Made by a program: the position numbers and the translations under genes
Shown: positions 9,904 through 18,231 of the stretch, piece after piece
How the letters are laid out: the number at the start of each line of letters is the position of its first letter
Position numbering within the stretch: position 1 is the stretch's first letter
Notes under the pieces: model-generated
What the model was told of the DNA's origin: nothing
Databases searched by the model: none
Seen by the model: only the letters and a program-made list of their open reading frames with translations
NCBI RefSeq assembly: GCF_004794105.1
Contig: NZ_SRYR01000001.1
Span: 124,001 to 188,000, forward strand
From: Clostridium sartagoforme
GTDB taxonomy: Bacteria; Bacillota; Clostridia; Clostridiales; Clostridiaceae
Direction of reading: 5' to 3'
Length of the DNA: 64,000 bases

Positions 9904-11010
9904 ATGTTAGATGAAAAAACAAAAGCTAAGCAGGTTAAAAAAGATAATGATGATAGAAATAACAAGATGAATATTGTAAAGAATCTGCTAGATAAAGGGA
10001 AGAAAAGCGGTACTTTAACATATAAAGAAATAATGGATGAGATAGAGAACATTGATTTAAGTCCAGAACAAATTGAAAAAATTTATGAAGTTCTAGAATC
10101 AATGGGTATAGAAGTAATTGGTGAACCAAATGGTGCAGAAGAAGTCGAAGAAGAAATAGATTTAACAATTCCAGAAGGTATTGCAATAGACGATCCAGTA
10201 AGAATGTATTTAAAAGAAATAGGTAAGGTGCCACTATTATCTTCAGAAGAAGAAATAGAACTTGCTAATAGAATTGAAAATGGTGATCAAAGAGCTAAGA
10301 AAAAGCTTGCTGAAGCAAACCTTAGACTTGTAGTTAGTATTGCAAAAAGATATGTAGGAAGAGGTATGTTATTCCTTGACCTTATTCAAGAAGGAAATCT
10401 TGGACTTATCAAGGCTGTTGAAAAGTTTGATTACAGAAAAGGCTTTAAGTTTTCTACTTATGCGACATGGTGGATAAGGCAAGCAATTACTAGAGCTATT
10501 GCAGACCAAGCAAGAACTATAAGAATTCCAGTTCACATGGTTGAAACTATTAATAAGCTTATCAGAGTTCAAAGACAATTATTACAAGAACTTGGTAGAG
10601 ACCCATTCCCAGAAGAAATTTCTAAGGTTATGGATTTACCTGTAGATAAGGTTAGAGAAATTCAAAAAATTGCTCAAGAACCAGTATCCCTAGAAACTCC
10701 AATAGGTGAAGAAGAAGATTCACACTTAGGAGATTTCATTCCTGATGATGATGCTTTAGCACCAGCAGAAGCAGCAGCATTTACAATGCTTAAGGAACAG
10801 TTGATCAATGTTTTAGATACTTTAACTCCAAGAGAAGAAAAAGTATTAAGACTTAGATTTGGATTAGATGATGGTAGAGCAAGAACTCTAGAAGAAGTTG
10901 GTAAAGAATTCAACGTAACTAGAGAAAGAATTAGACAAATAGAAGCAAAAGCTTTAAGAAAGTTAAGACATCCATCAAGAAGTAAAAAACTAAAGGATTA
11001 CTTAGATTAG
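9904..11010 (+). CDS. rpoD: RNA polymerase primary sigma factor (SigA/RpoD)
   Basis: The housekeeping sigma factor. Region 1.2 '[17 protein letters not shown]', region 2 '[19 protein letters not shown]' and '[16 protein letters not shown]', and region 4.2 '[18 protein letters not shown]' are all present. I chose ATG 9904, which has a near-perfect AAGGAGGT 6 bases upstream and gives a 368-residue protein; an alternative ATG at 9871 with AGAGAGGTG would add 11 residues. A short hairpin (AGCACC-TATT-GGTGCT, 11009-11024) overlaps the stop codon and precedes trmK; it is followed only by AATTTTAATTTT, so termination is probably partial. Confidence 0.97.
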   Translation: MLDEKTKAKQVKKDNDDRNNKMNIVKNLLDKGKKSGTLTYKEIMDEIENIDLSPEQIEKIYEVLESMGIEVIGEPNGAEEVEEEIDLTIPEGIAIDDPVRMYLKEIGKVPLLSSEEEIELANRIENGDQRAKKKLAEANLRLVVSIAKRYVGRGMLFLDLIQEGNLGLIKAVEKFDYRKGFKFSTYATWWIRQAITRAIADQARTIRIPVHMVETINKLIRVQRQLLQELGRDPFPEEISKVMDLPVDKVREIQKIAQEPVSLETPIGEEEDSHLGDFIPDDDALAPAEAAAFTMLKEQLINVLDTLTPREEKVLRLRFGLDDGRARTLEEVGKEFNVTRERIRQIEAKALRKLRHPSRSKKLKDYLD

Positions 11011-11055
11011 CACCTATTGGTGCTAATTTTAATTTTAGCAAGGAGAAGGAAATTT

Positions 11056-11751
11056 ATGCAACTAAGCAAAAGATTAAGTTTTATAATAGATAATTTAGAT
11101 GAAAATACAACTGTTTTAGCAGATATAGGAACAGATCATGGTTATGTACCTTTATACGCAATAAAAAATGGTTTATGCAGTAAGGCTATAGCAATAGATA
11201 TAAATAAGGAACCTTTAGGTAAGGCAAGATTAAATGCTATTTTAGAAGGTGTTGGAGATGAACTAGAATTTAGACTTGGAAGCGGACTTGATCCACTTGA
11301 AGTAGGAGAAGTTGAAACAGTTATTATTGCAGGAATGGGTGGAAATCTAATAAAAGGTTTATTAGAAGAAAACTTAGATAAGGTAACTGAGTTAAATTAT
11401 TTATTATTACTACCGGCTCAAAATCCAGAAGTTTTAAGAGAATATTTATATACTAATGATTATGAAATAATAGATGAATTACTTTGTGAAGAAGAAGGAA
11501 TTTATTATGAATTATTTAAGGTAAGAAAGAAGTCAGGAGAATCTATGGCATTAGATCCAATATACTATGAATTTAGTCCAAGACTTTTAATGAAAAAAGA
11601 GCCTTTAATGAAAGAGTATTTAATTTCTAAGAAAAAAGAATATGAAAAAATATTAGGGCTTATTACAGAAAGTACTATTAATGCTAGAGAAAGAAGAAAT
11701 GGTGTTATTGAGAAAATAAGTATTATAGATAATATGATTAACTATTTTTAA
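11056..11751 (+). CDS. trmK: tRNA (adenine22-N1)-methyltransferase TrmK
   Basis: A class I SAM-dependent methyltransferase that makes m1A22 in tRNA. The SAM-binding motif is ADIGTDHGYVPLYAI, and the later 'IIAGMGGNLI' and 'LLLLPAQNPEVLREYL' stretches are characteristic of TrmK (COG2384). ATG 11056 has AAGGAGAAGG upstream; longer in-frame extensions back to 11017 lie in the rpoD-trmK spacer and run across the hairpin. The C-terminal coiled helices ('LISKKKEYEKILGLI') match the family. It normally sits between rpoD and the Nif3-like gene, as here. Confidence 0.92.
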   Translation: MQLSKRLSFIIDNLDENTTVLADIGTDHGYVPLYAIKNGLCSKAIAIDINKEPLGKARLNAILEGVGDELEFRLGSGLDPLEVGEVETVIIAGMGGNLIKGLLEENLDKVTELNYLLLLPAQNPEVLREYLYTNDYEIIDELLCEEEGIYYELFKVRKKSGESMALDPIYYEFSPRLLMKKEPLMKEYLISKKKEYEKILGLITESTINARERRNGVIEKISIIDNMINYF

Positions 11752-11778
11752 AATAAAAAATTACATAAGTTTAATATA

Positions 11779-11883
11779 AGATGTGGCTATTGCAGGATAT
11801 AAGATTTTAAGTTTAAAATTTTTTGATGTTATCTATCTAAAGAAAAAATTTTAACAATATCTTTAGTGCGATAGCTGCATTTT
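11779..11883. repeat. Imperfect ~100-bp foldback after trmK
   Basis: AGATGTGGCTATTGCA near 11779 pairs imperfectly with TGCGATAGCTGCATTT near 11868, and the inner AAATTTTTT/AAAAAATTTT segments also pair. It may serve as a transcription end for trmK or be a decayed foldback repeat. Confidence 0.45.
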
Positions 11884-11999
11884 ATTAATATATAAGTCAT
11901 GATGAAATTTTTATATTTTCTTAAGTTAGTTAATATGCAAAATATTTAGATTAGGTAATTACATAATGAAATTATATAAAAATTAGAAGATAGATTATT

Positions 12000-12123
12000 C
12001 TAATTAATAAAATTTACTTTTAAAAGTATTTTTCACTTAATGCAATTTACTTTCAAAGCTAGTTTTCACTTAAAATAGCATAAGTCTTAAAATGTAGATT
12101 GTTTATAAAAACATATATATAAT
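12000..12123 (-). repeat. Promoter-bearing repeat, copy upstream of nif3
   Basis: In the sense of the downstream gene, the sequence AAAATGTAGATTGTTTAT, then AAAACATATATATAAT ending at 12123, is nearly identical to the region upstream of the Ppx-like gene (52762-52800, minus strand) and resembles that upstream of asdA (28092-28128, minus strand). The TATAAT at 12118-12123 is a plausible -10 box, about 50 bases before the nif3 start. Further upstream, ...TTTCACTT and AAAGTAAATT blocks are shared with the other copies. Confidence 0.7.
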
Positions 12124-12172
12124 GGAAATATAACTTTAGAAATTTAATTTAAGATAATAAGGAGGCAGGAGA

Positions 12173-12964
12173 ATGAAAAAGTTAAAAGAAATTATTGATA
12201 TAATGGAGGACTTTGCTCCATTAAATTTAAAAGAGGATTTTGATAATGTTGGTTTAATGGTTGGAGATAAGGAGTCAGAAGTAAAAAGAGTTCTTTTAGC
12301 ATTAGATTGTACATTAGATGTAATAGAAGAGGCTAAAGAAAAAAAGGTTGATTTAATAATTACCCATCACCCCTTACTATTTAAAAAGCCAAGCAGTATA
12401 ACTACTGATACACTAACAGGCAAAAAAATAATTGAATTAATAAAGAATAATATTAATCTTTATTCTAGTCATACTAACTTAGACTCAGCAAAAGAAGGAT
12501 TAAATGAAACTATAGTAAATATTTTAGGATATAATTCTGAAGAACTTATAGAGATAAATAAAAATGCAAGAAATTCTAATGAGGGACTTGGAAGAATAAT
12601 TAGGTTAGAAGAGGCTATTTCATTAGATGAATTTGTAGATAATGTTAAGAAAAAGCTTAATATAAGCAATGTGAAATTAGTTAAAGCTTCAGATAAGGTT
12701 AAAAATATAGCTGTTATAAATGGAAGTGGAAGTAGCTTTTTAGATATAGCTTATAGAAGAGGTGCAGATTGTGTTATTACAGGAGACACTACTTATCATT
12801 ATGCTTCAGACTATAAAGAAATGGGAGTATCTATAATTGATACAGGTCATTTCCATTCTGAATGGATAGTATTTTTAGAAGTAATAAATAAGATTAAAGA
12901 TAAATTAGAAGATGTAGAAATACTAGTATCTGAAAATAGTGAAGACCCATATACTTATGCTTAA
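12173..12964 (+). CDS. Nif3-like dinuclear metal-centre protein
   Basis: A 263-residue member of the Nif3/YqfO family (GTP cyclohydrolase 1 type 2-like). Metal-ligand motifs are THHPLLF, SSHTNLDSA and DTGHFHSEW. The physiological role is poorly defined. This is the short form, without the central PII-like insertion of Bacillus YqfO. ATG 12173 has AAGGAGGCAGG upstream. It is separated from trmK by a 420-base spacer with repeats, so unlike in many relatives it probably has its own promoter. Confidence 0.9.
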   Translation: MKKLKEIIDIMEDFAPLNLKEDFDNVGLMVGDKESEVKRVLLALDCTLDVIEEAKEKKVDLIITHHPLLFKKPSSITTDTLTGKKIIELIKNNINLYSSHTNLDSAKEGLNETIVNILGYNSEELIEINKNARNSNEGLGRIIRLEEAISLDEFVDNVKKKLNISNVKLVKASDKVKNIAVINGSGSSFLDIAYRRGADCVITGDTTYHYASDYKEMGVSIIDTGHFHSEWIVFLEVINKIKDKLEDVEILVSENSEDPYTYA

Positions 12965-13058
12965 ATTATAAGAGTTTACACAATTTTTCTCCCTTAGCAT
13001 AAAGTAATAATAAGATATATAAGTTGTAATATAGGTTCTTAATCTTATTAAGATGATA

Positions 13059-13207
13059 CTGTTGCAGAAAAGATAATAATGAAAAATTAATAAAAATACT
13101 TCTATAGGAGTTTTAAAAATTAATTAATTTTAGCAATTCAGTAAGAGTTATATAAATTATTATTAATTTTTAATTTTTGATAATTAATTTAGAGTGATAA
13201 TGCGACG
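13059..13207. repeat. CTG...CAG foldback repeat, copy M1
   Basis: It begins CTGTTGCA and ends TGATAATGCGACG, with AT-rich complementary arms (AATGAAAAATTAAT...; ...ATTAATTTTTAATTTT) and a central AAAATACTTCTATAGGAGTTTT hairpin. The same ends and centre occur at 26158-26305. It has no coding capacity. It lies 95 bases after the nif3 stop. Confidence 0.7.
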
Positions 13208-13252
13208 ATCAGATTAATTAGAGAACTATGCTCAGCCTATATAAATAATTAA

Positions 13253-13349
13253 ACTATATGATTTCAATTGATGGAATCTCCTTTAAAATTATTTTTCTCT
13301 TATAATTTTATAAGGATTAAAATTTAGATTTCCAATTGAAAGATATAGT
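13253..13349. repeat. TATATGATTTCAATT foldback, copy F1
   Basis: ACTATATGATTTCAATTG on the left pairs with CAATTGAAAGATATAGT on the right, and the inner CCTTTAAAATTAT pairs with ATAATTTTATAAGG, so the whole 97 bases can fold into one long hairpin. A related foldback is at 43225-43326. It ends 18 bases before the start of the next gene. Confidence 0.6.
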
Positions 13350-13367
13350 ATTATAGGAGTTGAAGCT

Positions 13368-13619
13368 ATGGGAAAATCCTATTATTCCAAAAGAAAAGGT
13401 GGATCTTGGGGGAAAGTCTTTCAAGATGGAGTAAAAGATATTTTTGAAGGTATAGGCAAAAGCCTTTCCAAAAGAGTTCCTGTTATAAGAAATTGTTGTA
13501 ATCCAGCTGCAAGGATATGTATTTTTGTACTTATAGCAATAACACTTTTATTTTCAGGGATTGGATTTTACTCTTGGGTTATTTTAATTATGTTAGTAAT
13601 AATACTACAATTTGTGTAG
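13368..13619 (+). CDS. Small membrane protein of unknown function
   Basis: 83 residues with a basic N-terminus (MGKSYYSKRKGGSWGK) and a hydrophobic C-terminal half (about residues 48-83, ICIFVLIAITLLFSGIG... and WVILIMLVIILQFV) that forms one or two membrane helices. A CC pair precedes the first helix. ATG 13368 has TAGGAGTTGAAGCT upstream. I do not recognise the family. The gene sits between a foldback repeat and rnpB and has no terminator of its own. Confidence 0.6.
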   Translation: MGKSYYSKRKGGSWGKVFQDGVKDIFEGIGKSLSKRVPVIRNCCNPAARICIFVLIAITLLFSGIGFYSWVILIMLVIILQFV

Positions 13620-13636
13620 ACTTACAAAAAATTCAT

Positions 13637-13665
13637 TTGTATTATTAATAAAGTTATGGTAATAT
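13637..13665 (+). promoter_or_regulatory. Promoter of rnpB
   Basis: TTGTAT (13637-13642), a 17-base spacer and TAATAT (13660-13665) lie 7 bases before the 5' end of RNase P RNA. Confidence 0.6.
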
Positions 13666-13672
13666 AAATTTT

Positions 13673-14047
13673 GCGAGTAAGACATGCAATCGCTGCTAGA
13701 CTAGATCTAGGAGAGGAAAGTCGGAGCTCCATAGGGCAGGGTGCTGGATAACGTCCAGTCAAGGCGACTTGAAGGAAAGTGCAACAGAGAGATACCGCCT
13801 AAGGTTAATTACTAACAAGATTTTTAGTTTTGCTAGTAACTTAGGTAAGGGTGGAAAGGCGAGGTAAGAGCTCACCAGCATCATGGTGACATGATGGCTA
13901 TGTAAACCCCACCTGGAGCAAGGTCGAATAGGGAAACATAATGGAGTAGCCCGCTCCGTTTCCGGGTGTACCGCTTGAGCTCATTGGCAACAATGGGCCT
14001 AGATAGATGATTGCTTAATACAGAACTCCGCTTACGGCTTATCTCGT
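13673..14047 (+). ncRNA. rnpB: RNase P RNA
   Basis: The catalytic RNA that matures tRNA 5' ends. The 5' GCGAGTAAG pairs with the 3' CTTATCTCGT (P1). Conserved blocks are visible in order: GAGGAAAGTCGGAGCTCC, AGTGCAACAGAGAGATACCGCC, GGTAAGGGTGGAAAGGCGAG, GTAAACCCCACC and near the 3' end ATACAGAACTCCGCTTACGG. The order and spacing are those of clostridial RNase P RNA. The ends are inferred from the P1 helix and may be off by a few bases. Confidence 0.95.
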
Positions 14048-14053
14048 AACGTG

Positions 14054-14085
14054 AAAAACACTAGCTTAACGGCTAGTGTTTTTCT
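14054..14085 (+). terminator. Terminator of rnpB
   Basis: AAAAACACTAGC / GCTAGTGTTTTT form a 12-bp stem followed by TCTTTTCTT. Confidence 0.9.
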
Positions 14086-14158
14086 TTTCTTCCCTTATTT
14101 TTCCCTTAATAATATTTATGATGAAATTTAGAATGTAATAAAGAGTATATAAAATTAA

Positions 14159-14348
14159 TTGGAATATAGATTATTGGCATATGAAAAAGATAAAAATTAA
14201 TAAAATTACAAAGTATAAGGCAATAAGATAAATTCTTATATGTCTTATTTTTTTATTTAAATTAAGAGTTGACGTATTTATTAATATTAACTAATTTAAA
14301 GTAGTTATAAGAATGAAATTATAAAAATAATATTTAATAAGTGATTTA
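14159..14348 (+). pseudogene. Direct-repeat copy D1 with a relic of a 44-residue gene
   Basis: This segment is a diverged copy of 16571-16763. Its first 42 bases still read in frame as LEYRLLAYEKDKN-stop, matching MEYRNRLLAHEKEKN-stop at the end of the intact small membrane-protein gene at 16484, but the upstream membrane part is missing. The following terminator-like hairpin (AATAAGA...TCTTATTTTTTT, 14222-14254) and ~90 bases beyond are also shared. Conservative changes (H to Y, E to D) suggest an older gene duplicate whose 5' part was lost. Confidence 0.75.
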
Positions 14349-14565
14349 TATAAATTTCTGTAATGAGTAAAATAAAGTTTACTGTTAAATTAAAATTTAA
14401 ATATAATGGTATATTTTGATGCAACTATATAAAGTGCTTTTACTTATGGCAAGTAGTCTAGAAAAAGTATAAAAACTCGTAATTATCTTAGTATCTATAA
14501 AATGTGGAATTAAAATTTATATACATACATATGTTAAATAAAAATAAGTAGGTAGAAAGAGTATT
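14349..14565. other. AT-rich leader before the WG-repeat gene
   Basis: There is no coding frame or clear RNA structure. It presumably carries the promoter for 14566; TATAAT-like words are too frequent here to choose one. Confidence 0.4.
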
Positions 14566-15456
14566 ATGAAGAAGTGTAGAATTCAGAATAAAGCTAGGCA
14601 TTACTCTTGTGATGGATGCATAATTAATAATAAGGTTTTTATAGTGGAATCAGATGGACGATTATTTTTACCCAAAGAATTATTTTTAATTAATGATGAA
14701 GATTGGTATGACTATTGCGATGGGGATTTAACAGAACTTGAAGTAGATAATAAATGGGGATACGTAGATATAAATACAGGAGAAATTAAAATAGAGCCTA
14801 TTTATAGTTATGCAACAAGTCTTTTAGATGGTTATGTTCATGTAGCATTAGGGGGAAGAGATTTAACAAATGAGATATCTAGAGGAATTGTAGAAGGTGT
14901 AAAACATGGTGTTATAGATTATACAGGTAAAGTTGTCATTCCTTTTGAATATGATTTTATTATAGAGTATGCACATGACAATTATTTTCAAGTTTATAAG
15001 GATGAAAAATGGGGGATTGTGGATAAAGGTAACAATATCATAATAGCAATACAATACGATGACATAAAGTATAGTGAGGATGGTTATTTAATTTTTTGTG
15101 GTAATAGATACCCTACCGAAATTCCATTAGAAGATCAATATGAATACAGTATAACTGCCTGTGATTCAATAATAGATATAAGTGCCAATAATTACAAAAC
15201 AAAATGGGGAGTTTATAATAAGTTTTATAAATTAATTATTCCGATAGTGCTAGATAAAGAGCCTGTTTCACCGTATATTAAAGATAAAATTTTTAGAGAA
15301 TGTTTTATTTTAAAAAAAGACGATAAATATGGCTTAATTTCTAAAGAGGGAGTTATATTAGAAAAGATAGAACTAAGCAAAAGACAAATAGTCAAAGCAA
15401 TATCAAAAGTTATAGGTATAGAAATTAGAAGTAGTAGAAGCGTTAGAAATTTATAA
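14566..15456 (+). CDS. WG-repeat protein
   Basis: 296 residues with five WG-type repeats, each starting K-[WY]-G-x-[VIL] (KWGYVDINTG, HGVIDYTGK, KWGIVDKGNN, KWGVYNKFYK, KYGLISKEGV), a beta-rich fold with no known enzymatic activity. There is no signal peptide. The N-terminal ~60 residues contain C4, C14, C17 and the acidic segment INDEDWYDYCDGD. WG-repeat proteins are common in accessory regions of Firmicutes. The gene is 43 bases upstream of a putative nuclease on the same strand, so the two may form an operon. Confidence 0.8.
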   Translation: MKKCRIQNKARHYSCDGCIINNKVFIVESDGRLFLPKELFLINDEDWYDYCDGDLTELEVDNKWGYVDINTGEIKIEPIYSYATSLLDGYVHVALGGRDLTNEISRGIVEGVKHGVIDYTGKVVIPFEYDFIIEYAHDNYFQVYKDEKWGIVDKGNNIIIAIQYDDIKYSEDGYLIFCGNRYPTEIPLEDQYEYSITACDSIIDISANNYKTKWGVYNKFYKLIIPIVLDKEPVSPYIKDKIFRECFILKKDDKYGLISKEGVILEKIELSKRQIVKAISKVIGIEIRSSRSVRNL

Positions 15457-15499
15457 AATGTTATTGGATAAGTATGGAGTTTAATTTGAGGGGGATATT

Positions 15500-16330
15500 A
15501 TGAAGACAACGGATTATCGAGAAAAAGTAATACAACATATGGAGAATTATAAAAAGAATTTTTTAGGTATTACTGCAAAAGGAGCTTATAAAAATTCATA
15601 TAGCAATTATGGTCATATTTTACCAAGTACTAATGGTGAAATACCCATCTACAACTTTTTGCCATCTATAGATATTCATGAGGAAAGATTAAAAAAGATA
15701 AAATATCATCAATATGCACATCATTTAAATTCATCTCAATTAATGTGTATAAATTTCTTTTTGCCATTAATAAAAGATAATATTTTTTTGAAAATATTGA
15801 AAGTAGCTACTAACGTAGAGTTTGGCAGTGATGCAGAAGTAAAAGAGATAGAATTTGAAAAATCATTTAAAGCCAGTGATAACACGAACTTTGATTTGTT
15901 TTTGGAACTTTCAACTGGAGAGAAATTTTATTTTGAAATTAAATATACAGAACAAAATTTTGGTGGGAATTGTTATGTAAATGGAAGTCTAAAAGGAAAG
16001 TATCAGAATAAGTATTATGATTATTATGAGAAATACTTACAAGATTCATTGATGGATATAAAAAGTAAAAATGATTTTTTTGAAAATTATCAGATTAACA
16101 GGAATTTATCATATATAAAGAGTGATAATGACTATGTAATATTTATTTTACCTTTTGATAGTGAGGATTTATTAAGTGAACTTAAAAATATAGTAAGTAA
16201 GAACATATCATTAAAAAATCAAGTGAAAATAGTAGATTGGTCGGAATTGTGTAAGATAGCACTGGCAGAGAGTAGAGATACAATTTTTCATCAACATTCT
16301 AATTTATTTAAAGACAAGTATATTATTTAG
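15500..16330 (+). CDS. Putative PD-(D/E)xK nuclease, PGN_0703-like
   Basis: 276 residues. The core 'NTNFDLFLEL...FYFEIKYTE' (D132, E146, K148) is the PD-(D/E)xK metal-binding signature of restriction-like nucleases, and the upstream 'AHHLNSSQLMCINFFLPL' phrase is typical of the PGN_0703 family of putative restriction endonucleases. No methyltransferase is nearby, so it is not a standard restriction pair. ATG 15500 has GAGGGGGATATT upstream. It is flanked by the two D repeats, suggesting it arrived as part of a small accessory unit. Biological activity is unknown. Confidence 0.65.
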   Translation: MKTTDYREKVIQHMENYKKNFLGITAKGAYKNSYSNYGHILPSTNGEIPIYNFLPSIDIHEERLKKIKYHQYAHHLNSSQLMCINFFLPLIKDNIFLKILKVATNVEFGSDAEVKEIEFEKSFKASDNTNFDLFLELSTGEKFYFEIKYTEQNFGGNCYVNGSLKGKYQNKYYDYYEKYLQDSLMDIKSKNDFFENYQINRNLSYIKSDNDYVIFILPFDSEDLLSELKNIVSKNISLKNQVKIVDWSELCKIALAESRDTIFHQHSNLFKDKYII

Positions 16331-16357
16331 TAATAGCGTTGTTTAGTTAATGATGTC

Positions 16358-16386
16358 TAATAAAAATAAATTAGTTATTTTTATTA
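16358..16386 (+). terminator. Perfect AT hairpin after the nuclease gene
   Basis: TAATAAAAATAA / TTATTTTTATTA form a 12-bp stem with a 5-base loop, 28 bases after the stop codon. It is all A/T, so termination strength is uncertain. Confidence 0.45.
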
Positions 16387-16483
16387 TTAAAATTAATAAA
16401 TAAAATTAATATTAATTTTAAAAATAGTATTATATTCAAGCTTAATTGGAATAATAAGATTGTTCTGATTAGAGGTGAAATAT

Positions 16484-16618
16484 ATGATACCTATTTTAAT
16501 GTTATTGTGGTTAATAAGTATATGTTTCATATTAATATTCTTTTATGGAGCAACTAGAAAAGAAAAAGATATGGAATATAGAAATAGATTATTAGCACAT
16601 GAAAAAGAGAAAAATTAA
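16484..16618 (+). CDS. 44-residue single-pass membrane protein
   Basis: MIPILMLLWLISICFILI... gives one membrane helix (residues ~2-22) followed by a charged cytoplasmic tail ending HEKEKN. ATG 16484 has AGAGGTGAAATAT upstream, which is an excellent ribosome site. The 3' end overlaps repeat copy D2, and a truncated homologous frame survives in D1. That two copies keep similar tails supports real translation. The function is unknown; such peptides can be holin-like, toxin-like or regulatory. Confidence 0.6.
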   Translation: MIPILMLLWLISICFILIFFYGATRKEKDMEYRNRLLAHEKEKN

Positions 16619-16763
16619 TAGAATTATAAAAGATAAGGCATTAAGAGAAATTCTTATATGTCTTATTTTTTATTCAAAATAAGGTTGAGGTATTTATTAA
16701 TACTAACTAATTCAAAGTAGTTATAAGAATGCAATTATAAAAATAATATTTAATAAGTGGTTT
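16571..16763 (+). repeat. Direct-repeat copy D2
   Basis: It shares with 14159-14348 the end of the small gene, a terminator-like hairpin (TTAAGAG...TCTTATTTTTTA), and the block ATTTATTAATAYTAACTAAT then AAAGTAGTTATAAGAATG and ATAATATTTAATAAGTG. The two copies are in the same orientation and ~2.4 kb apart. Confidence 0.8.
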
Positions 16764-16802
16764 TAAATATAAGAAATATTAATAATAAATGGGGGATTAG
16801 AT

Positions 16803-17087
16803 ATGGAGAATTTGTTTATTATTTTGACAGTTGCATTAATAGCTGAAAGTGTTTGGGAAACTTTGAAAATGACTTGGCAGAAAGGAAAGCTATGCTTAGA
16901 TAGAGTAGGAGCATTAGTTGTGTCATTAGTAATTTGTATAGATATAAAGCTAGATATGTTAACTTTGCTTGGTATTAATACTACAATACCTTTTATAGGG
17001 ATAATCTTAACAGCAATTTTAATATCTAGGGGATCAAATTTCTTACATGATTTATTAGAAAGAATTGGACAAGTAAAAAATAAGTAA
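16803..17087 (+). CDS. Small membrane protein, possibly holin-like
   Basis: 94 residues with an N-terminal helix (LFIILTVALIAESVWETL), a central hydrophobic pair (~residues 36-46 and 58-74) and an amphipathic C-terminus 'SRGSNFLHDLLERIGQ'. Hydrophobic segments ending in a GSNF(L/I)HDL phrase occur in phage-derived clostridial proteins, so a prophage remnant is possible, but no other phage gene is present. ATG 16803 has TGGGGGATTAGAT upstream. The function is unknown. Confidence 0.55.
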   Translation: MENLFIILTVALIAESVWETLKMTWQKGKLCLDRVGALVVSLVICIDIKLDMLTLLGINTTIPFIGIILTAILISRGSNFLHDLLERIGQVKNK

Positions 17088-17328
17088 GATATAAAACTAG
17101 TGTATCAAGGGTTTTCATAATTATACTTTACTAGATAGATTTTATGTGTTATTTCAAAAAAGCTATTTTACAAATTAGAGAGGGCTCTATTCAATATAAA
17201 TACAAATATAATAATTTTAAAGTCAAAGATATAATTATAATCAATCAAAAACTTATTTTAAATCAGGAAACAAATGATGTATAATTATCCTATATATGTA
17301 AAATTATATTTAAGGGTGGTATATCATT

Positions 17329-18030
17329 ATGAGTAGGAAAGCTATTACTCTATTAGTAACTTTAACAGCATTAATAATTATTTCTATACTTATTAATATA
17401 GAGTTTAAATCAGAAGTTTTTAATGAGTCAGAAGATACTAAAGAAGTTATATATTATGACTATGATGAAGAGATAAAAGAGATAACTAAGCAAGTAAGGG
17501 GTTCTTCAGAGAGATTTAAGCTAGGAGAGGTCTATGAGGTAGATTCTATAGATGTATTAGAGAGTGATGTATTACTTGCGGCAGTTTCTGAGGAGCTAGT
17601 AACTAAATCATCCAAAACCAGTACTATAAGTACAGAGTTAAAAAGTAGGGCTGAAGTAAAGGGGATTAAACTTAATAATAAATTTTCAATTAAATATTCA
17701 AGCTTGTATACTGGACCAGGTGCTGGAGAGGCCTTAGGTAATAATAAGGAAAATGGCTATTTAACTCACTATATACCTATTGTGTATTGCAGTGGTGATA
17801 TTTTGAAAATTAATTATAAAGTAAGTAAAAAAGGAGAGTTTATTAGGAGTGAAGAGGTTATAGTTGCAGTTAGAAAAGAAACTTCTAATTATATGATAGG
17901 AGCTCAAAGTGCTGAATATTTAAACGTTGAGAATTTACAAGGAGATAAATTTAATAAATTTGATAATTATACTGATTATAAGGAAAACCTATTAGAAGCA
18001 GTAGATTTAGAGTCATATGTTAATTTTTAA
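17329..18030 (+). CDS. Membrane-anchored extracellular protein, unknown
   Basis: A short basic start (MSRKAITLLVTLTALIIISILIN) gives an uncleaved N-terminal anchor or signal peptide; the remaining ~205 residues are hydrophilic and probably extracytoplasmic. The segment 'YSSLYTGPGAGEALGNNKENGYLTHYIPIVY' looks structured and conserved but I do not recognise it. There are no Cys-based lipobox or sortase motifs. RBS AAGGGTGG precedes ATG 17329. An imperfect hairpin (CAGGCAGAA / TTCTACCTG, 18037-18070) follows the stop. Confidence 0.55.
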   Translation: MSRKAITLLVTLTALIIISILINIEFKSEVFNESEDTKEVIYYDYDEEIKEITKQVRGSSERFKLGEVYEVDSIDVLESDVLLAAVSEELVTKSSKTSTISTELKSRAEVKGIKLNNKFSIKYSSLYTGPGAGEALGNNKENGYLTHYIPIVYCSGDILKINYKVSKKGEFIRSEEVIVAVRKETSNYMIGAQSAEYLNVENLQGDKFNKFDNYTDYKENLLEAVDLESYVNF

Positions 18031-18231
18031 AAATGCCAGGCAGAAGGCAGTATGTATATAATTCTACCTGACAAAATAGTTAACTACTTATTATATGATA
18101 AGTTAGAGACGAGTTTAATGTCAATTAGAATTTTATGTATATTAAAGTAATTATGATATTTCCATAAACTTGATTTATAAATTTTGATTTCGTATACTTA
18201 AATCAAATGAAGAATTTGAAAGGAGATTTAT

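Noticed and set aside
15500-16330. A complete restriction-modification system
   Set aside because: No methyltransferase or specificity gene is near; only a putative nuclease is supported.
16803-17087. A prophage
   Set aside because: Only one holin-like small protein; no integrase, structural, lysis or attachment-site evidence nearby.
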